In this document: positions 54,629 through 63,951 of the stretch, piece by piece
How the letters are laid out: each line of letters opens with the position of its first letter
How positions within the stretch are numbered: the stretch's first letter is position 1
Assembly: GCA_002722055.1 (NCBI GenBank)
Contig: PBKD01000015.1
Span: 62,001-126,000, forward strand
Source: Rhodospirillaceae bacterium
GTDB lineage: Bacteria; Pseudomonadota; Alphaproteobacteria; SHVP01
Reading direction: 5' to 3'
Length of the DNA stretch: 64,000 nucleotides
Translations under genes and position numbers: made by a program
Notes under the pieces: generated by a model
What the model was told of the DNA's origin: nothing
Database searches by the model: none
The model's input: the letters and a program-made list of their open reading frames with translations, nothing else

Positions 54629-56389
54629 ATGACAACTTCAATTGAAGTGCCAAAAAAAAATAAAAGAAAAAAAAATGAAATTTGGGGAAGCGACATAATT
54701 GCTAGTTGTATTAGAGATACAGGAATTCCCTATATTACCCTAAATCCTGGAGCAAGTTTTAGAGGTTTGCATGATAGCATTGTAAATTATTTAGGTAATG
54801 TTTCTCCAAAAATAATTCTATGTTTACACGAGGAACATGCTGTATCAATAGCTCATGGTTATGCAAAAGTAGCTGAAAGGCCTATTGGTACTATTTTACA
54901 TAGTAATGTTGGACTGATGCATGGTTCTATGGCTATTTTTAACGCATTCTGTGATAGAGTGCCTATTCTTATTTTTGGAGCTACAGGTCCAGTAGATGCA
55001 AAAAAAAGAAGACCGTGGATAGATTGGGTGCATACTTCACAAGATCAAGCTTCAATTATAAGAAATTTTATAAAATGGGATAACCAACCTGGATCTACCG
55101 AAGCATGCATAGAGGCCATTTATAGGTCGGCAAATATTGCACAAACTTCACCTAAAGGCCCGGTTTACGTTTGTTTTGATGTAAGTATTCAAGAAGAAAA
55201 AGTAAATAAGAAAATAATAAAACCTAAATACAATAGATTTGAACAATTGGGGGGCCAATCTCCATCTGAAGATGATATAAATAATGCAAGAAAAATATTA
55301 TTAGAAGCAAAAAATCCTTGTATATTTTTTGGGAGAGTAACAAGAGGTAAAAAGGATTGGTTAAATAGAATTTTATTATCAGAGTATTTAGATGCAACAG
55401 TATTTACTGATAGAAAAACCAGTGCATCTTTCCCGACGAACCATCCACTTCACTTATTTCAACCTTTACAGTTTTTATCTAGCAACGAAATTAAAGCAAT
55501 TCAAAAAAGTGATGTAATTTTAAGCCTTGATTGGGTTGATCTCGCAGGGACTTTGAGTCAGGTATGGAATAAAAATATTAAGCCCAAAATTATTAATGTT
55601 TCTTTAGATAATTTTATCCATAATGGTTGGAGTATGGATCATCAAGGTTTTGCCCCTTCTGATTTACGAATTTATTCAACACCTGATAGTTTTATTTCAG
55701 CCTTTCTAAAGAAAATAAAAAAGAAAAAAATATATTATAATAAAAATTTTTCATTAGATTCAAAAAATAAAAATATATTTAAAAAAGGTTTAACCCTAAA
55801 TGATATTGCTTTTAATTTAAGAAAATTTACAAACCCTAAAAAAGTGTCTTTTTTAAGATTACCAGGTGGGTGGCCTTTTTCAGAATGGCCTTTAACTGAT
55901 CCTCTTAGTTTCTTTGGTTATGATGGTGGAGGGGGAATTGGTTCTGGTCCAGGAATGTCAGTTGGTTCTGCTTTAGCATTAAGAGATCTTTATCCAGATC
56001 GTATGCCAATCTCTATTATTGGAGATGGTGATTACTTGATGGGTGTAAATGCTTTATGGTCTGCTGCGCACTATAGAATTCCAATTTTAATTATTGTAGC
56101 AAATAATCAGTCATATTTTAATGATGAAATGCACCAAGATAGAGTTGCTATTGAGAGAGGTAGAAATAGAGAAAACAAGTGGATAGGTCAAAAAATTATT
56201 GATCCTGAGGTAAATTTATCTCAAATAGCTATATCACAAGGTCTAAAAGGGATAGGTCCAATTAAAAATTCTATAGATTTAAAAAATGGTGTTATGGAAA
56301 GTATAAAATTATTGAAAGAGGGTTATTCGATAGTTCTTGATGTAATAATTGAGCCAAGAAAACCACTAGTATTTAATAATAAAAAATAG
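54629..56389 (+). CDS. Thiamine-diphosphate enzyme, acetolactate synthase/benzoylformate decarboxylase-like
   Basis: A 586-residue ThDP enzyme with the three-domain order of the family. Glu68 in LHEEHAVSIAHGYAK is at the position of the activating glutamate; the middle domain (about 205-345) follows; and the cofactor motif starts at Gly465-Asp-Gly467 and ends in VANNQ (Asn492-493). GYDGGGGIGSGPGMSVG precedes it. No FAD-binding features distinguish synthase from decarboxylase, so the 2-oxoacid and product are open. An AGGAAA site lies eight bases ahead. An SDR gene follows after 11 bases, which could reduce the product. Confidence 0.88.
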   Translation: MTTSIEVPKKNKRKKNEIWGSDIIASCIRDTGIPYITLNPGASFRGLHDSIVNYLGNVSPKIILCLHEEHAVSIAHGYAKVAERPIGTILHSNVGLMHGSMAIFNAFCDRVPILIFGATGPVDAKKRRPWIDWVHTSQDQASIIRNFIKWDNQPGSTEACIEAIYRSANIAQTSPKGPVYVCFDVSIQEEKVNKKIIKPKYNRFEQLGGQSPSEDDINNARKILLEAKNPCIFFGRVTRGKKDWLNRILLSEYLDATVFTDRKTSASFPTNHPLHLFQPLQFLSSNEIKAIQKSDVILSLDWVDLAGTLSQVWNKNIKPKIINVSLDNFIHNGWSMDHQGFAPSDLRIYSTPDSFISAFLKKIKKKKIYYNKNFSLDSKNKNIFKKGLTLNDIAFNLRKFTNPKKVSFLRLPGGWPFSEWPLTDPLSFFGYDGGGGIGSGPGMSVGSALALRDLYPDRMPISIIGDGDYLMGVNALWSAAHYRIPILIIVANNQSYFNDEMHQDRVAIERGRNRENKWIGQKIIDPEVNLSQIAISQGLKGIGPIKNSIDLKNGVMESIKLLKEGYSIVLDVIIEPRKPLVFNNKK

Positions 56390-56400
56390 TATTTAATTCA

Positions 56401-57261
56401 ATGTCACTAGAAGATAAAAATATTCTTATTACTGGTGCAACTTCAGGTATTGGTAAACATTCAGCTTTTTTTCTTGCAGAAAAAAAAGCTAATATAATTT
56501 TAATTGGAAGAAATATAAAAAAATTAAAACAAATTACAGATAGAATAAACTCTTTAAACCCCAATAATAAAGGGAAATTTTTTTATGCAGATTTATCTTT
56601 GCAATCAGATATTGCTAAAGTTTTTAACGATATTAATTCTAATTATAAAACAATAGATATATTAATAAATAATGCAGGAGCAATATTTTCTAAAAGACAG
56701 ATGACTTCAGAGGGGATAGAAAAGACATTTGCTCTAAATCATATGGGTTATTTTTCTTTAACAAAACTTATCTTAGGAATTATCGATAAAAATAAAGATT
56801 CTCGAATTATTAATGTAGCTAGTGCGGCACATAAGAGTGGAAAAATTGATTTTAATGACTTATTTATAAAAAAAAAATACGGAGTAGGTTGGAGATCTTA
56901 TGCTCAATCAAAATTATGTAATGTCTTATTTACCTATCAATTATCTAGGTTGTTATCTTCAACTAAAGTTACTGTTAATTGTCTTCACCCTGGTTTAGTT
57001 AATACTAATTTTGGAAATAATAATTCATTTTTATTCAGCAGCTCATTTAAGTTAGTTAAATTTCTCTATGGTATTAATGAGAAGAAGGGTTCAGAAACAA
57101 TTAATTATTTGGCCTCTGATAATCAAAAAGTATTTCAGACAGGAGGATATTTTGTAAAAAATAAAAAAACTATTTCTTCTAAAATTTCACAAAGCATTGA
57201 TTTTCAACAAAAGTTATGGGATATATCAGAAGAAATTTTTTATAAATTATGTAAGCCATAA
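56401..57261 (+). CDS. Short-chain dehydrogenase/reductase (retinol dehydrogenase-like)
   Basis: A 286-residue SDR with TGATSGIGK (11-19), Arg37 after LIG (suggesting NADP preference), NNAG (90-93), Ser141, and Tyr167-Ala-Gln-Ser-Lys171. The NCLHPGLVNTNF segment and the length place it near the retinol dehydrogenase/WWOX-like branch. It follows the ThDP enzyme by 11 bases and precedes dusA by two; a carbonyl product of the ThDP enzyme is a possible substrate. Confidence 0.9.
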   Translation: MSLEDKNILITGATSGIGKHSAFFLAEKKANIILIGRNIKKLKQITDRINSLNPNNKGKFFYADLSLQSDIAKVFNDINSNYKTIDILINNAGAIFSKRQMTSEGIEKTFALNHMGYFSLTKLILGIIDKNKDSRIINVASAAHKSGKIDFNDLFIKKKYGVGWRSYAQSKLCNVLFTYQLSRLLSSTKVTVNCLHPGLVNTNFGNNNSFLFSSSFKLVKFLYGINEKKGSETINYLASDNQKVFQTGGYFVKNKKTISSKISQSIDFQQKLWDISEEIFYKLCKP

Positions 57262-57263
57262 AA

Positions 57264-58235
57264 ATGCAAAAAAATAATCACCAACTTTTGAGTATTGCGC
57301 CAATGATGGGTAAAACTGATACCCACTTTAGATTTTTGTCAAGAATTCTTAGTAAAAAAGTATTTTTGTACACAGAAATGATTACTACTGGAGCTATATT
57401 ATACGGAAGGAAAGATCATTTTTTAAAATTTAACTACGTTGAAAAGCCATTATCTCTACAATTAGGCGGAAACGATCCTGAAGCTTTAAAGGAGTGTGTG
57501 CGTATTGCATCTGAATATAATTTTGATGAGGTTAATTTAAATATAGGTTGTCCCTCAGAAAGGGTTAAGAAAGGCAATTTTGGTGCATGTTTGATGGAAA
57601 GTCCAAGAATTGTAGGGGAATGTGTAAAAAAAATGAGTGAAATAAACATTCCGATTACCGTTAAATGTAGAATTGGAACAGATCATCTTAATTCATTTTA
57701 TAACTTAAAAAATTTTATTAATATCGTAGGTCAGACTAGCGGTTGTAAAACTTTTATTATTCATGCAAGAATAGCAGATCTAAGTGGTCTTTCTCCAAAA
57801 CAAAATAGAGAAATTCCTCCTTTACAATACGATTATGTATATAAAATTAAAGAAGAGTTTCCTGACTTAAATATCATAATTAATGGTGGGATAAAAAATA
57901 TATCAGCTATAAAAAATCACCTTAGTTATGTTGATGGAGTTATGTTAGGTAGGGAAGCTTATAAAAATCCGTGGATAATATCTAGTTTTGATGAGATATT
58001 TTATAATAAAAATGGGATTGATCAATCTAGACATAATGTTATTACTCAATACCTAGAGTATTGTCTTAGAAGGTATGAAGAAGGTATACCACTTTATCAA
58101 ACTATGCGGCATTTGATGGGATTATTTCAAGGGATGAGGAATGGAAAAAAAATAAGAAGGTATATTAGTGAAAATTTATCAAAACCTGGTTTTCATAAAA
58201 TTATGAAAAAAAATATACTAAGTTCTGTTATTTAA
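57264..58235 (+). CDS. dusA: tRNA-dihydrouridine synthase A (DusA)
   Basis: This 323-residue FMN enzyme reduces uridines in the tRNA D-loop. IAPMMGKTDTHFRFLSR (11-27), YTEMITTGA, LQLGGNDPEAL and the catalytic NIGCPSERVKKGNFGACLM with Cys96 are the DusA pattern; GRLSGLSPK-like ADLSGLSPKQNREIPPL and INGGIKN follow. DusA is separable from DusB/C by this FGACLM motif. The gene ends four bases inside the convergent amidase gene. Confidence 0.95.
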   Translation: MQKNNHQLLSIAPMMGKTDTHFRFLSRILSKKVFLYTEMITTGAILYGRKDHFLKFNYVEKPLSLQLGGNDPEALKECVRIASEYNFDEVNLNIGCPSERVKKGNFGACLMESPRIVGECVKKMSEINIPITVKCRIGTDHLNSFYNLKNFINIVGQTSGCKTFIIHARIADLSGLSPKQNREIPPLQYDYVYKIKEEFPDLNIIINGGIKNISAIKNHLSYVDGVMLGREAYKNPWIISSFDEIFYNKNGIDQSRHNVITQYLEYCLRRYEEGIPLYQTMRHLMGLFQGMRNGKKIRRYISENLSKPGFHKIMKKNILSSVI

Positions 58236-58861
58236 TTTACTAAACCAGATAAATATTTTCTTACATCAATTAAATTTACAACGTCAGAATATTTTTGTTC
58301 AAGATCAAATAAGCTAGAATTATGAGGACCAATAGCTCTATCACCCACACAATCAGAGACAACAATTGGTATATAGTTATACGCACATGCATCAACAGTT
58401 GTAGCTCTAACACAACCACTAGTTGTACATCCGCTGATAATAAGAGTATCTATATTATTAAAAATAAGCCACTTAATTAGTCCAGTTGAATGAAATGCAG
58501 AAGCATCAGTTTTATCTATAATTTGTTCTCCTTCAATAGGTCGTAATTCAGGAACAATTTGACTAAGTGGATTAGATAAAGTTAATGTTTTAAGTTTCGG
58601 AGCTTTCTTTGCAAAAATTCCTGCATCAGATTGATTTTCACTATATATTATTCTTGTAAAAGCTATAGGAATTTTATTATTACGGCACAAACTCAATAAA
58701 TCTTTTGTTTTTTTTATTGCAGAAGGAATATTTCCACCTCCAAAAATACTTGGATCATTAAATCCATTAACAAAATCAATTATTATTAAAGCCGGTTTTT
58801 TACCAAAACCTAGACTTTTTCCAAGACCTTGTTTCCTATATATTTCTAAATCAGTATTCAT
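58232..58861 (-). CDS. Isochorismatase-family amidase, N-carbamoylsarcosine amidase-like (second copy)
   Basis: A 209-residue cysteine hydrolase with triad Asp29 (LIIIDFVNGF), Lys117 (IIDKTDASAFHST) and Cys150 (ISGCTTSGCVRAT). The 33-residue Lys-Cys spacing matches the copy at 12854 and the N-carbamoylsarcosine amidase branch, and TSGCVRAT is that branch's common form. It is divergent from a methyltransferase-allA pair with a 70-bp gap holding an inverted repeat. Its substrate is probably a carbamoylated or ureido compound. Confidence 0.84.
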   Translation of the reverse strand: MNTDLEIYRKQGLGKSLGFGKKPALIIIDFVNGFNDPSIFGGGNIPSAIKKTKDLLSLCRNNKIPIAFTRIIYSENQSDAGIFAKKAPKLKTLTLSNPLSQIVPELRPIEGEQIIDKTDASAFHSTGLIKWLIFNNIDTLIISGCTTSGCVRATTVDACAYNYIPIVVSDCVGDRAIGPHNSSLFDLEQKYSDVVNLIDVRKYLSGLVN

Positions 58862-58931
58862 TTTTTTCTTTCATGAAAAGTTATTTATTTTATAATATCA
58901 TAATATATTATAAAAAAAGGTAAAATACTAT
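58862..58931. promoter_or_regulatory. Divergent promoter region with an 11-bp inverted repeat
   Basis: The 70-bp gap between the amidase (minus) and the methyltransferase (plus) contains a perfect inverted repeat: TTTTATAATAT at 58888-58898 and ATATTATAAAA at 58905-58915, with six bases between. Its position suits an operator controlling both directions. The arms are all A/T, so chance is a serious alternative in this genome, and TATAAT within the arms could also be paired -10 boxes. Confidence 0.35.
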
Positions 58932-60026
58932 ATGGTAGATTTGGATAGAACTAGTGATGAGATATCAAGAGAAAGTTTCGTTTTATCTCTAAAGAAACAA
59001 ATTAATATAAGTTATGGTCCAAAGCTAAAAAATTTATATGAAAAAAAAGTATACCCAAAGTTTAAAAAATTAAACAAAAGATCTCCAAGTAATAGATCAG
59101 AAATTCGTAAAGAGATGAGTTCTCAAAGTGAGTTCCAAATATGGGGATCATTATGGTCTTCTAGTCAAGAATTAATGTGGGAAGTAATAGGTGACGAAAT
59201 ATATAGACAAATTCCAGAACTGAATATTCGTGCTAAAATAAAGAAACCAAAAGGTTCATTGAAAATCAAAAAAAATTTTAAACTGCCTAGTTATGTTACC
59301 GCGGTAGATATTCATGGAATGCCAGGTGGTTATATGTTAAATCATAACAAAGAGGATATTTCAGCAGGGGTTTACTGTGAGGGTGCTCATAGAATTTACA
59401 GTAAAGGGCAAGGTGTTGCAATGGGTGGATTTAAAGTTATGGATATCCTTATTGAAAACCTAAAACAAAAATATAAAGATTTGGAACCTCAAAAGATACT
59501 TGATATAGGATGTAATATCGGAAGGACTTCTATAGCTGTAAAAAATATTTTTCCTAAAGCCAAGGTATATGGAATTGATGTTAGTTCAGGTGTTATCAGA
59601 TATGCTCATGCACGAGCTGAAAATTTAGGCTATAGCATTAATTTTTCTGTTCAAAATGGAGAAAGAACTGATTTTAGAAAGAATTTTTTTGATCTAATAA
59701 TTTCTGGTACATTATTACATGAGACATCATTTAGAGCTATTTATAATATATTTAGAGAATGTTATAGGGTTTTAAAACCTCAAGGGATAATGAGTCATTT
59801 AGAAGTGGGTGTAAGAACTAAAGACATGCAGGATGATTTATATGGTCAGTGGTACAAGGATTGGAGTACCCACTATAATTCAGAACCTTTTTGGGGAAAA
59901 TTCCATGATATGGATATGCTTAAACCAATGATAAATGGGGGATTCTTCAAAAACGATGTTTGGGAAGAGTATATAAATACACCTTCTGGTAGTAAGTGGT
60001 GGGCATGTGGTGCTCAAAAAAAATAA
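58932..60026 (+). CDS. SAM-dependent methyltransferase with a conserved N-terminal domain (paralogue 2)
   Basis: A 364-residue protein with the same two-part order as the minus-strand gene at 47350: N-terminal domain with IWGSLWSSSQELMWEVIG (70-87) and TAVDIHGMPGGYM (123-135), then a class I methyltransferase with KILDIGCNIGRTS (188-200), VYGIDVSSGVIRYAHARAEN and LHETSFRAIYNIFRECYRVL. Both also share a DW.THYN.EPF-type stretch (DWSTHYNSEPF here). Its 20-base overlap with allA suggests translational coupling. The methyl acceptor is unknown; the surrounding genes point to ureido or carbamoyl compounds. Confidence 0.86.
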   Translation: MVDLDRTSDEISRESFVLSLKKQINISYGPKLKNLYEKKVYPKFKKLNKRSPSNRSEIRKEMSSQSEFQIWGSLWSSSQELMWEVIGDEIYRQIPELNIRAKIKKPKGSLKIKKNFKLPSYVTAVDIHGMPGGYMLNHNKEDISAGVYCEGAHRIYSKGQGVAMGGFKVMDILIENLKQKYKDLEPQKILDIGCNIGRTSIAVKNIFPKAKVYGIDVSSGVIRYAHARAENLGYSINFSVQNGERTDFRKNFFDLIISGTLLHETSFRAIYNIFRECYRVLKPQGIMSHLEVGVRTKDMQDDLYGQWYKDWSTHYNSEPFWGKFHDMDMLKPMINGGFFKNDVWEEYINTPSGSKWWACGAQKK

Positions 60027-60492
60027 TTTTTTAATCCCAGAAGTTATAAATAAAGAATCATTTAAACCTTTTGGTGATTTAATTGAAAAACCACTTGATA
60101 GTAGTAGATCTGATTTTGTTGTCAATCTTCAAAAATCAGATAAAGTTAAAAATCAAAGTGTTAGTGTTATTAGATTAGAATTTTCAAGAGAACCAATATC
60201 TATAGGTATACTGGAGAGGCATCTTCATACTTCTCAAACTTTTTTCCCTCTGGATGTGCGAAAATATTTAATTGTTGTAGCCCCAGATAAATTAAACCAA
60301 CCTGATGAGGATAGAATTAAAGCATTTATTGTACCTGGAACAATAGGTATAAACTATTACTTAGGTACTTGGCATAGTCCTCTACAAGTGCTAGATAAGA
60401 GTGGTACATTTGCAATATTAATGTATTTATTTAATTCTGATCTTGATCAGCAATGGTCAAAAATAGAAAAAGTATTAATAAAAATTAATTAG
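60007..60492 (+). CDS. allA: Ureidoglycolate lyase (AllA family)
   Basis: A 161-residue cupin-like protein. The N terminus FLIPEVINKESFKPFGDLIE, the central ILERHLHTSQTFFPL and the WHSPLQVL block match ureidoglycolate lyase, which splits ureidoglycolate to glyoxylate and urea at the end of allantoin breakdown. The start must be GTG (60007 or 60010), inside the methyltransferase end; no ATG lies before the conserved block. No allantoinase, allantoicase or urease gene is in the window, so the upstream source of its substrate is unresolved, and the substrate might be a related ureido acid. Confidence 0.82.
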   Translation: MVLKKNNFLIPEVINKESFKPFGDLIEKPLDSSRSDFVVNLQKSDKVKNQSVSVIRLEFSREPISIGILERHLHTSQTFFPLDVRKYLIVVAPDKLNQPDEDRIKAFIVPGTIGINYYLGTWHSPLQVLDKSGTFAILMYLFNSDLDQQWSKIEKVLIKIN

Positions 60493-60572
60493 ATTTTAGT
60501 CAATAAATTATTTTTTTTTGAATCTGTTAAAAACTATGGAAAACTTCGGTTATATTGTTGTAATTTAGAAAA

Positions 60573-61301
60573 ATGGTTGAGTTACTTAAAGTAGAAAATT
60601 TAACAAAGAAATTTGGACCTTTAACGGCGGTTGATAATATTTCCTTTAAAGTAGATAAGGGTGATGTTCTAGGCTTTCTTGGTCCAAATGGAGCTGGTAA
60701 ATCAACAACAATGAAAATGATAACAGGTTTTCTCACTCCTAGTTCTGGCACAGCAATAGTATGCGGTAAAGATATACTCGACGAACCTATAAAAGTAAAA
60801 AAAAGTATTGGGTATTTGCCAGAAGGAGCTCCTTTATATGGCGATATGACGGCTGGTTCATTCTTAAATTTTGTGGCTGAAATGAGAGGAATAAATAAAA
60901 AAGATAGACCTAAGGTGATCGAAAACATAATTGAAAAAATTAATCTGAATGAGGTTGTTTTTAGACCAATAGAGACTCTTTCAAAAGGATTTAAAAGAAG
61001 AGTTGGTTTGGCTCAGGCAATGTTACATGATCCAGAACTTTTAATACTGGATGAACCAACTGATGGTCTTGATCCTAATCAAAAATTTGAAGTTCGCCAG
61101 CTTTTAAAAGATTTATCAAAAAATAAAGCAATTGTAATTTCAACTCATATATTAGAAGAGGTTGATGCTGTTTGTTCTAGAGCTATGGTAATTGCAAAAG
61201 GAAAATTATTAGCAGACTCAACACCTAACGGGTTAAGAAAAGAATTTTCTGATAAGGACAGCCTAGATAGTATTTTCAGAAAAATTGTATTGGAAAGATA
61301 G
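60573..61301 (+). CDS. ABC exporter ATP-binding protein (GldA-like)
   Basis: A 242-residue ATPase with Walker A GPNGAGKST (37-45), signature TLSKGFKRRVGLAQAM, Walker B LLILDEPTDGLDP and the ISTHILEEV H-loop. LPEGAPLYGDMTAG is typical of the GldA-type branch. It pairs with the ABC-2 permease that starts one base after its stop. In Bacteroidetes the homologue works in gliding; in Alphaproteobacteria the same gene set is common without gliding and its cargo is unknown. Confidence 0.93.
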   Translation: MVELLKVENLTKKFGPLTAVDNISFKVDKGDVLGFLGPNGAGKSTTMKMITGFLTPSSGTAIVCGKDILDEPIKVKKSIGYLPEGAPLYGDMTAGSFLNFVAEMRGINKKDRPKVIENIIEKINLNEVVFRPIETLSKGFKRRVGLAQAMLHDPELLILDEPTDGLDPNQKFEVRQLLKDLSKNKAIVISTHILEEVDAVCSRAMVIAKGKLLADSTPNGLRKEFSDKDSLDSIFRKIVLER

Positions 61302-61302
61302 A

Positions 61303-62037
61303 ATGTCTAGTATTTTTTTTATATTCAAGCGTGAGTTAGCTACTTATTTTTTAACACCTGTAGCATATATTTTTCTGGTAATTTTCTTAGCAGCATTAGG
61401 TTCATTTACCTTTTTTCTTGGAAATTTTTTTACTCGTGGTCAGGCTGACTTGCAAGTTTTTTTTAGTTTTCACCCATGGGTTTATTTATTTTTAATTCCA
61501 GCAATTGGAATGAGATTATGGTCTGAGGAGAGAAAAACTGGAACTATAGAACTATTGATGACCTTACCCGTCACAGCATTTGAAATAGTCATAGCAAAAT
61601 TTTTAGCAGCATGGTTTTTTTCTTTTATTGCTTTATGTCTTACTTTTCCCATGTGGATATCAGTAAACATTCTTGGTTCACCTGATAACGGGGTCATTTT
61701 AGCGAGTTATATTGGCAGTTTCTTAATGGCTGGAGCTCTGATTTCTTTAGTATCTTGTATATCTGCATCTACTAAAAGTCAGGTTATAGCGTTTATACTA
61801 AGTGTATCAATAAGTTTTATCTTTTTAATGGCCGGATTAGAAATTATTTTAAGTATTTTTAAAAGTTGGGCTCCTGCACTAATTATCAATATTATATCTT
61901 CACTAAGTATTCTATCTAATTTTCAACAAATCACTAAAGGTGTAATTGATTTACGAGAATTAATATTTTTTACATCAATGATACTAGGTTTTTTATTTGT
62001 AAATAAGTATCTTGTCGAACTTAAGAAATCGAAATAA
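61303..62037 (+). CDS. ABC-2 type permease (GldF-like)
   Basis: This 244-residue membrane protein has about six hydrophobic segments and the ABC-2 landmarks FKRELATYFLTPVAYIFLV (about 7-25), AIGMRLWSEERKTGTIELLMTLPV and an IVIAKFLAAW loop. The ATG at 61303 is used rather than an in-frame TTG at 61285, which would overlap the ATPase gene; GGAA lies upstream. It is followed ten bases later by the GldG-like protein and forms the channel of the same transporter. Confidence 0.92.
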   Translation: MSSIFFIFKRELATYFLTPVAYIFLVIFLAALGSFTFFLGNFFTRGQADLQVFFSFHPWVYLFLIPAIGMRLWSEERKTGTIELLMTLPVTAFEIVIAKFLAAWFFSFIALCLTFPMWISVNILGSPDNGVILASYIGSFLMAGALISLVSCISASTKSQVIAFILSVSISFIFLMAGLEIILSIFKSWAPALIINIISSLSILSNFQQITKGVIDLRELIFFTSMILGFLFVNKYLVELKKSK

Positions 62038-62047
62038 AGAAATAATT

Positions 62048-63949
62048 ATGAATAATTCTGACAAAGTTTATATATTAAAAATAATATTAATTATAATTAT
62101 TTTTTTATCTATTAATGTTCTTTCTGCTCAAATTTTTAAAACTGCACAATTAGATTTAACAAATGATAAAATGTATACAATATCTAATATAACGAAGGAA
62201 GTTTTATTAGATATTGAAGAACCTATAAAATTAAAATTTTATAAATCCAAAGCTGTTAATACAATCCCAGGCTTATCTGCTTATGCAAACCGAGTAGAAG
62301 AATTTTTACAAAATTATTCTAGGTTGTCGCGAGGTAAAATCTTATTAGATATTTTCCAACCAGAACAGTTTTCAGTAGAGGAGGATCAAGCTGTTGGATT
62401 TGGAATACAATCTATCCCAATTAGTGGATCTGGAGAAGTGATATATTTTGGTTTAGCTGGGACAAACTCTACAGATGATGAGGATATAATTCCTATATTT
62501 AGACCTGATCGTGAAAGATTTTTGGAATATGACTTAACTAAATTAATCTATAATTTATCAAAACCTGAAAAGATTGTTGTATCTGTAATTTCTAGCCTTC
62601 CAATTGCGTCAGATCCTCAGAAAAATTATGAGGCATGGGTAGTATATAAACAAGCAACTCAATTCTTTGATCTTCGTACAATAGGAGGAAATATAAGAGA
62701 AATAGATGAAGACATTAATATACTTCTTGTGGTTCAACCAGATGATCTAAGCGAAACAACAAAATATGCTATCGATCAATTTATATTACGTGGTGGAAAA
62801 ATGTTAGCCTTTATTGACCCACATGTAGAAACAAAAAAGAGAAATAACAGACAAAAAGAAAATGTTTCTGAAAAAAGACATGGGTTATATGATTTATTTC
62901 AGCCTTGGGGAATAGATGTAGATTTTAATAGTATCATCGGTGATAAAAATTTAGCACAGAGAGTTACAGCTATTAGTGGAGGTAGAAGAGTTGTTACAAG
63001 TTACTTGCCATGGTTATCAATAGATCAAAGAGGTTTGGACAGAGATGATGTGATTACTTCAGAAATAGAAAGGGTAAATGTTGCCTCAGCAGGTTTTATA
63101 AGTTTAATTAATGATTCAAATTTAACTATGGAACCTCTGGTATTTTCTAGTAAAGCGACCCAACTTCTAGACTCTGATAAGGTTATAAAAAACCCTAACC
63201 CCGTACAAATGCTATCAGACTTTAAAAAAACTTCTTCAAACCTTCCAATAGCAGCTAGAGTATCTGGTAATTTTAAAACATCCTTTCCAAATGGGCCTCC
63301 AAACCGAACAGATCAAGTAAATGATACAAAACCTGATCCAATACTTATAAATAAACACTTAAATCAATCAAAAGAGGAAACATCCATAATAATAGTGGCT
63401 GATTCAGATATGTTAGCAGATCAAATATGGTTAAGATCAGGTGGTGAACTTGCTATTCCAATAGCTCAAAATAATGATTTATTTATAAACATGTTAGATA
63501 ATTTATCAGGAAGTATTGGTCTAATGTCACTAAGAGGTAGAGGTTTGTCAAATAGGCCATTTATTCTCGTTCAGAATATTCAGAAAGAATCTGAACTCAA
63601 ATACAGAACTAAAGAGAGGGAGTTGCTTAAAAATCTAGAAGACACAGAGAAAAAGATTTCTTCTTTAAGAAGAGAAGATAAAGGAAATTTTATGTTATCT
63701 CCGTCTCAGAAAAAAATGATTGAGGACTTTAGGTTAGAGATAGTCAAAATCAGATCGCAACTAAGAACAGTTCAACATGATTTGCAAAAAGATATTGATA
63801 ATATTCATACTCAATTAAAAATAATTAATATTGGTCTTATTCCAGGAATTATTGGTATAGTTGCTATTATCATATTTTTATTTCGTCAAATTAAATATAG
63901 AAATCGTATACTTGACTTTGAGAATAAAGTTTATGTAGGAAAAAAATAA
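62048..63949 (+). CDS. GldG-like ABC auxiliary protein
   Basis: A 633-residue membrane-anchored protein with an N-terminal transmembrane helix (about 9-28), a large extracytoplasmic domain with LDLTNDKMYTISNIT and the ABC-transporter auxiliary fold (PLVFSSKATQLLD, IIVADSDMLADQIW), a coiled-coil of Lys/Glu-rich sequence at about 530-600 and a C-terminal membrane helix (IINIGLIPGIIGIVAIIIFL). This is the GldG/PF09822 arrangement. The ATG at 62048 replaces an upstream in-frame TTG at 62012 that overlaps the permease. Confidence 0.88.
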   Translation: MNNSDKVYILKIILIIIIFLSINVLSAQIFKTAQLDLTNDKMYTISNITKEVLLDIEEPIKLKFYKSKAVNTIPGLSAYANRVEEFLQNYSRLSRGKILLDIFQPEQFSVEEDQAVGFGIQSIPISGSGEVIYFGLAGTNSTDDEDIIPIFRPDRERFLEYDLTKLIYNLSKPEKIVVSVISSLPIASDPQKNYEAWVVYKQATQFFDLRTIGGNIREIDEDINILLVVQPDDLSETTKYAIDQFILRGGKMLAFIDPHVETKKRNNRQKENVSEKRHGLYDLFQPWGIDVDFNSIIGDKNLAQRVTAISGGRRVVTSYLPWLSIDQRGLDRDDVITSEIERVNVASAGFISLINDSNLTMEPLVFSSKATQLLDSDKVIKNPNPVQMLSDFKKTSSNLPIAARVSGNFKTSFPNGPPNRTDQVNDTKPDPILINKHLNQSKEETSIIIVADSDMLADQIWLRSGGELAIPIAQNNDLFINMLDNLSGSIGLMSLRGRGLSNRPFILVQNIQKESELKYRTKERELLKNLEDTEKKISSLRREDKGNFMLSPSQKKMIEDFRLEIVKIRSQLRTVQHDLQKDIDNIHTQLKIINIGLIPGIIGIVAIIIFLFRQIKYRNRILDFENKVYVGKK

Positions 63950-63951
63950 AA

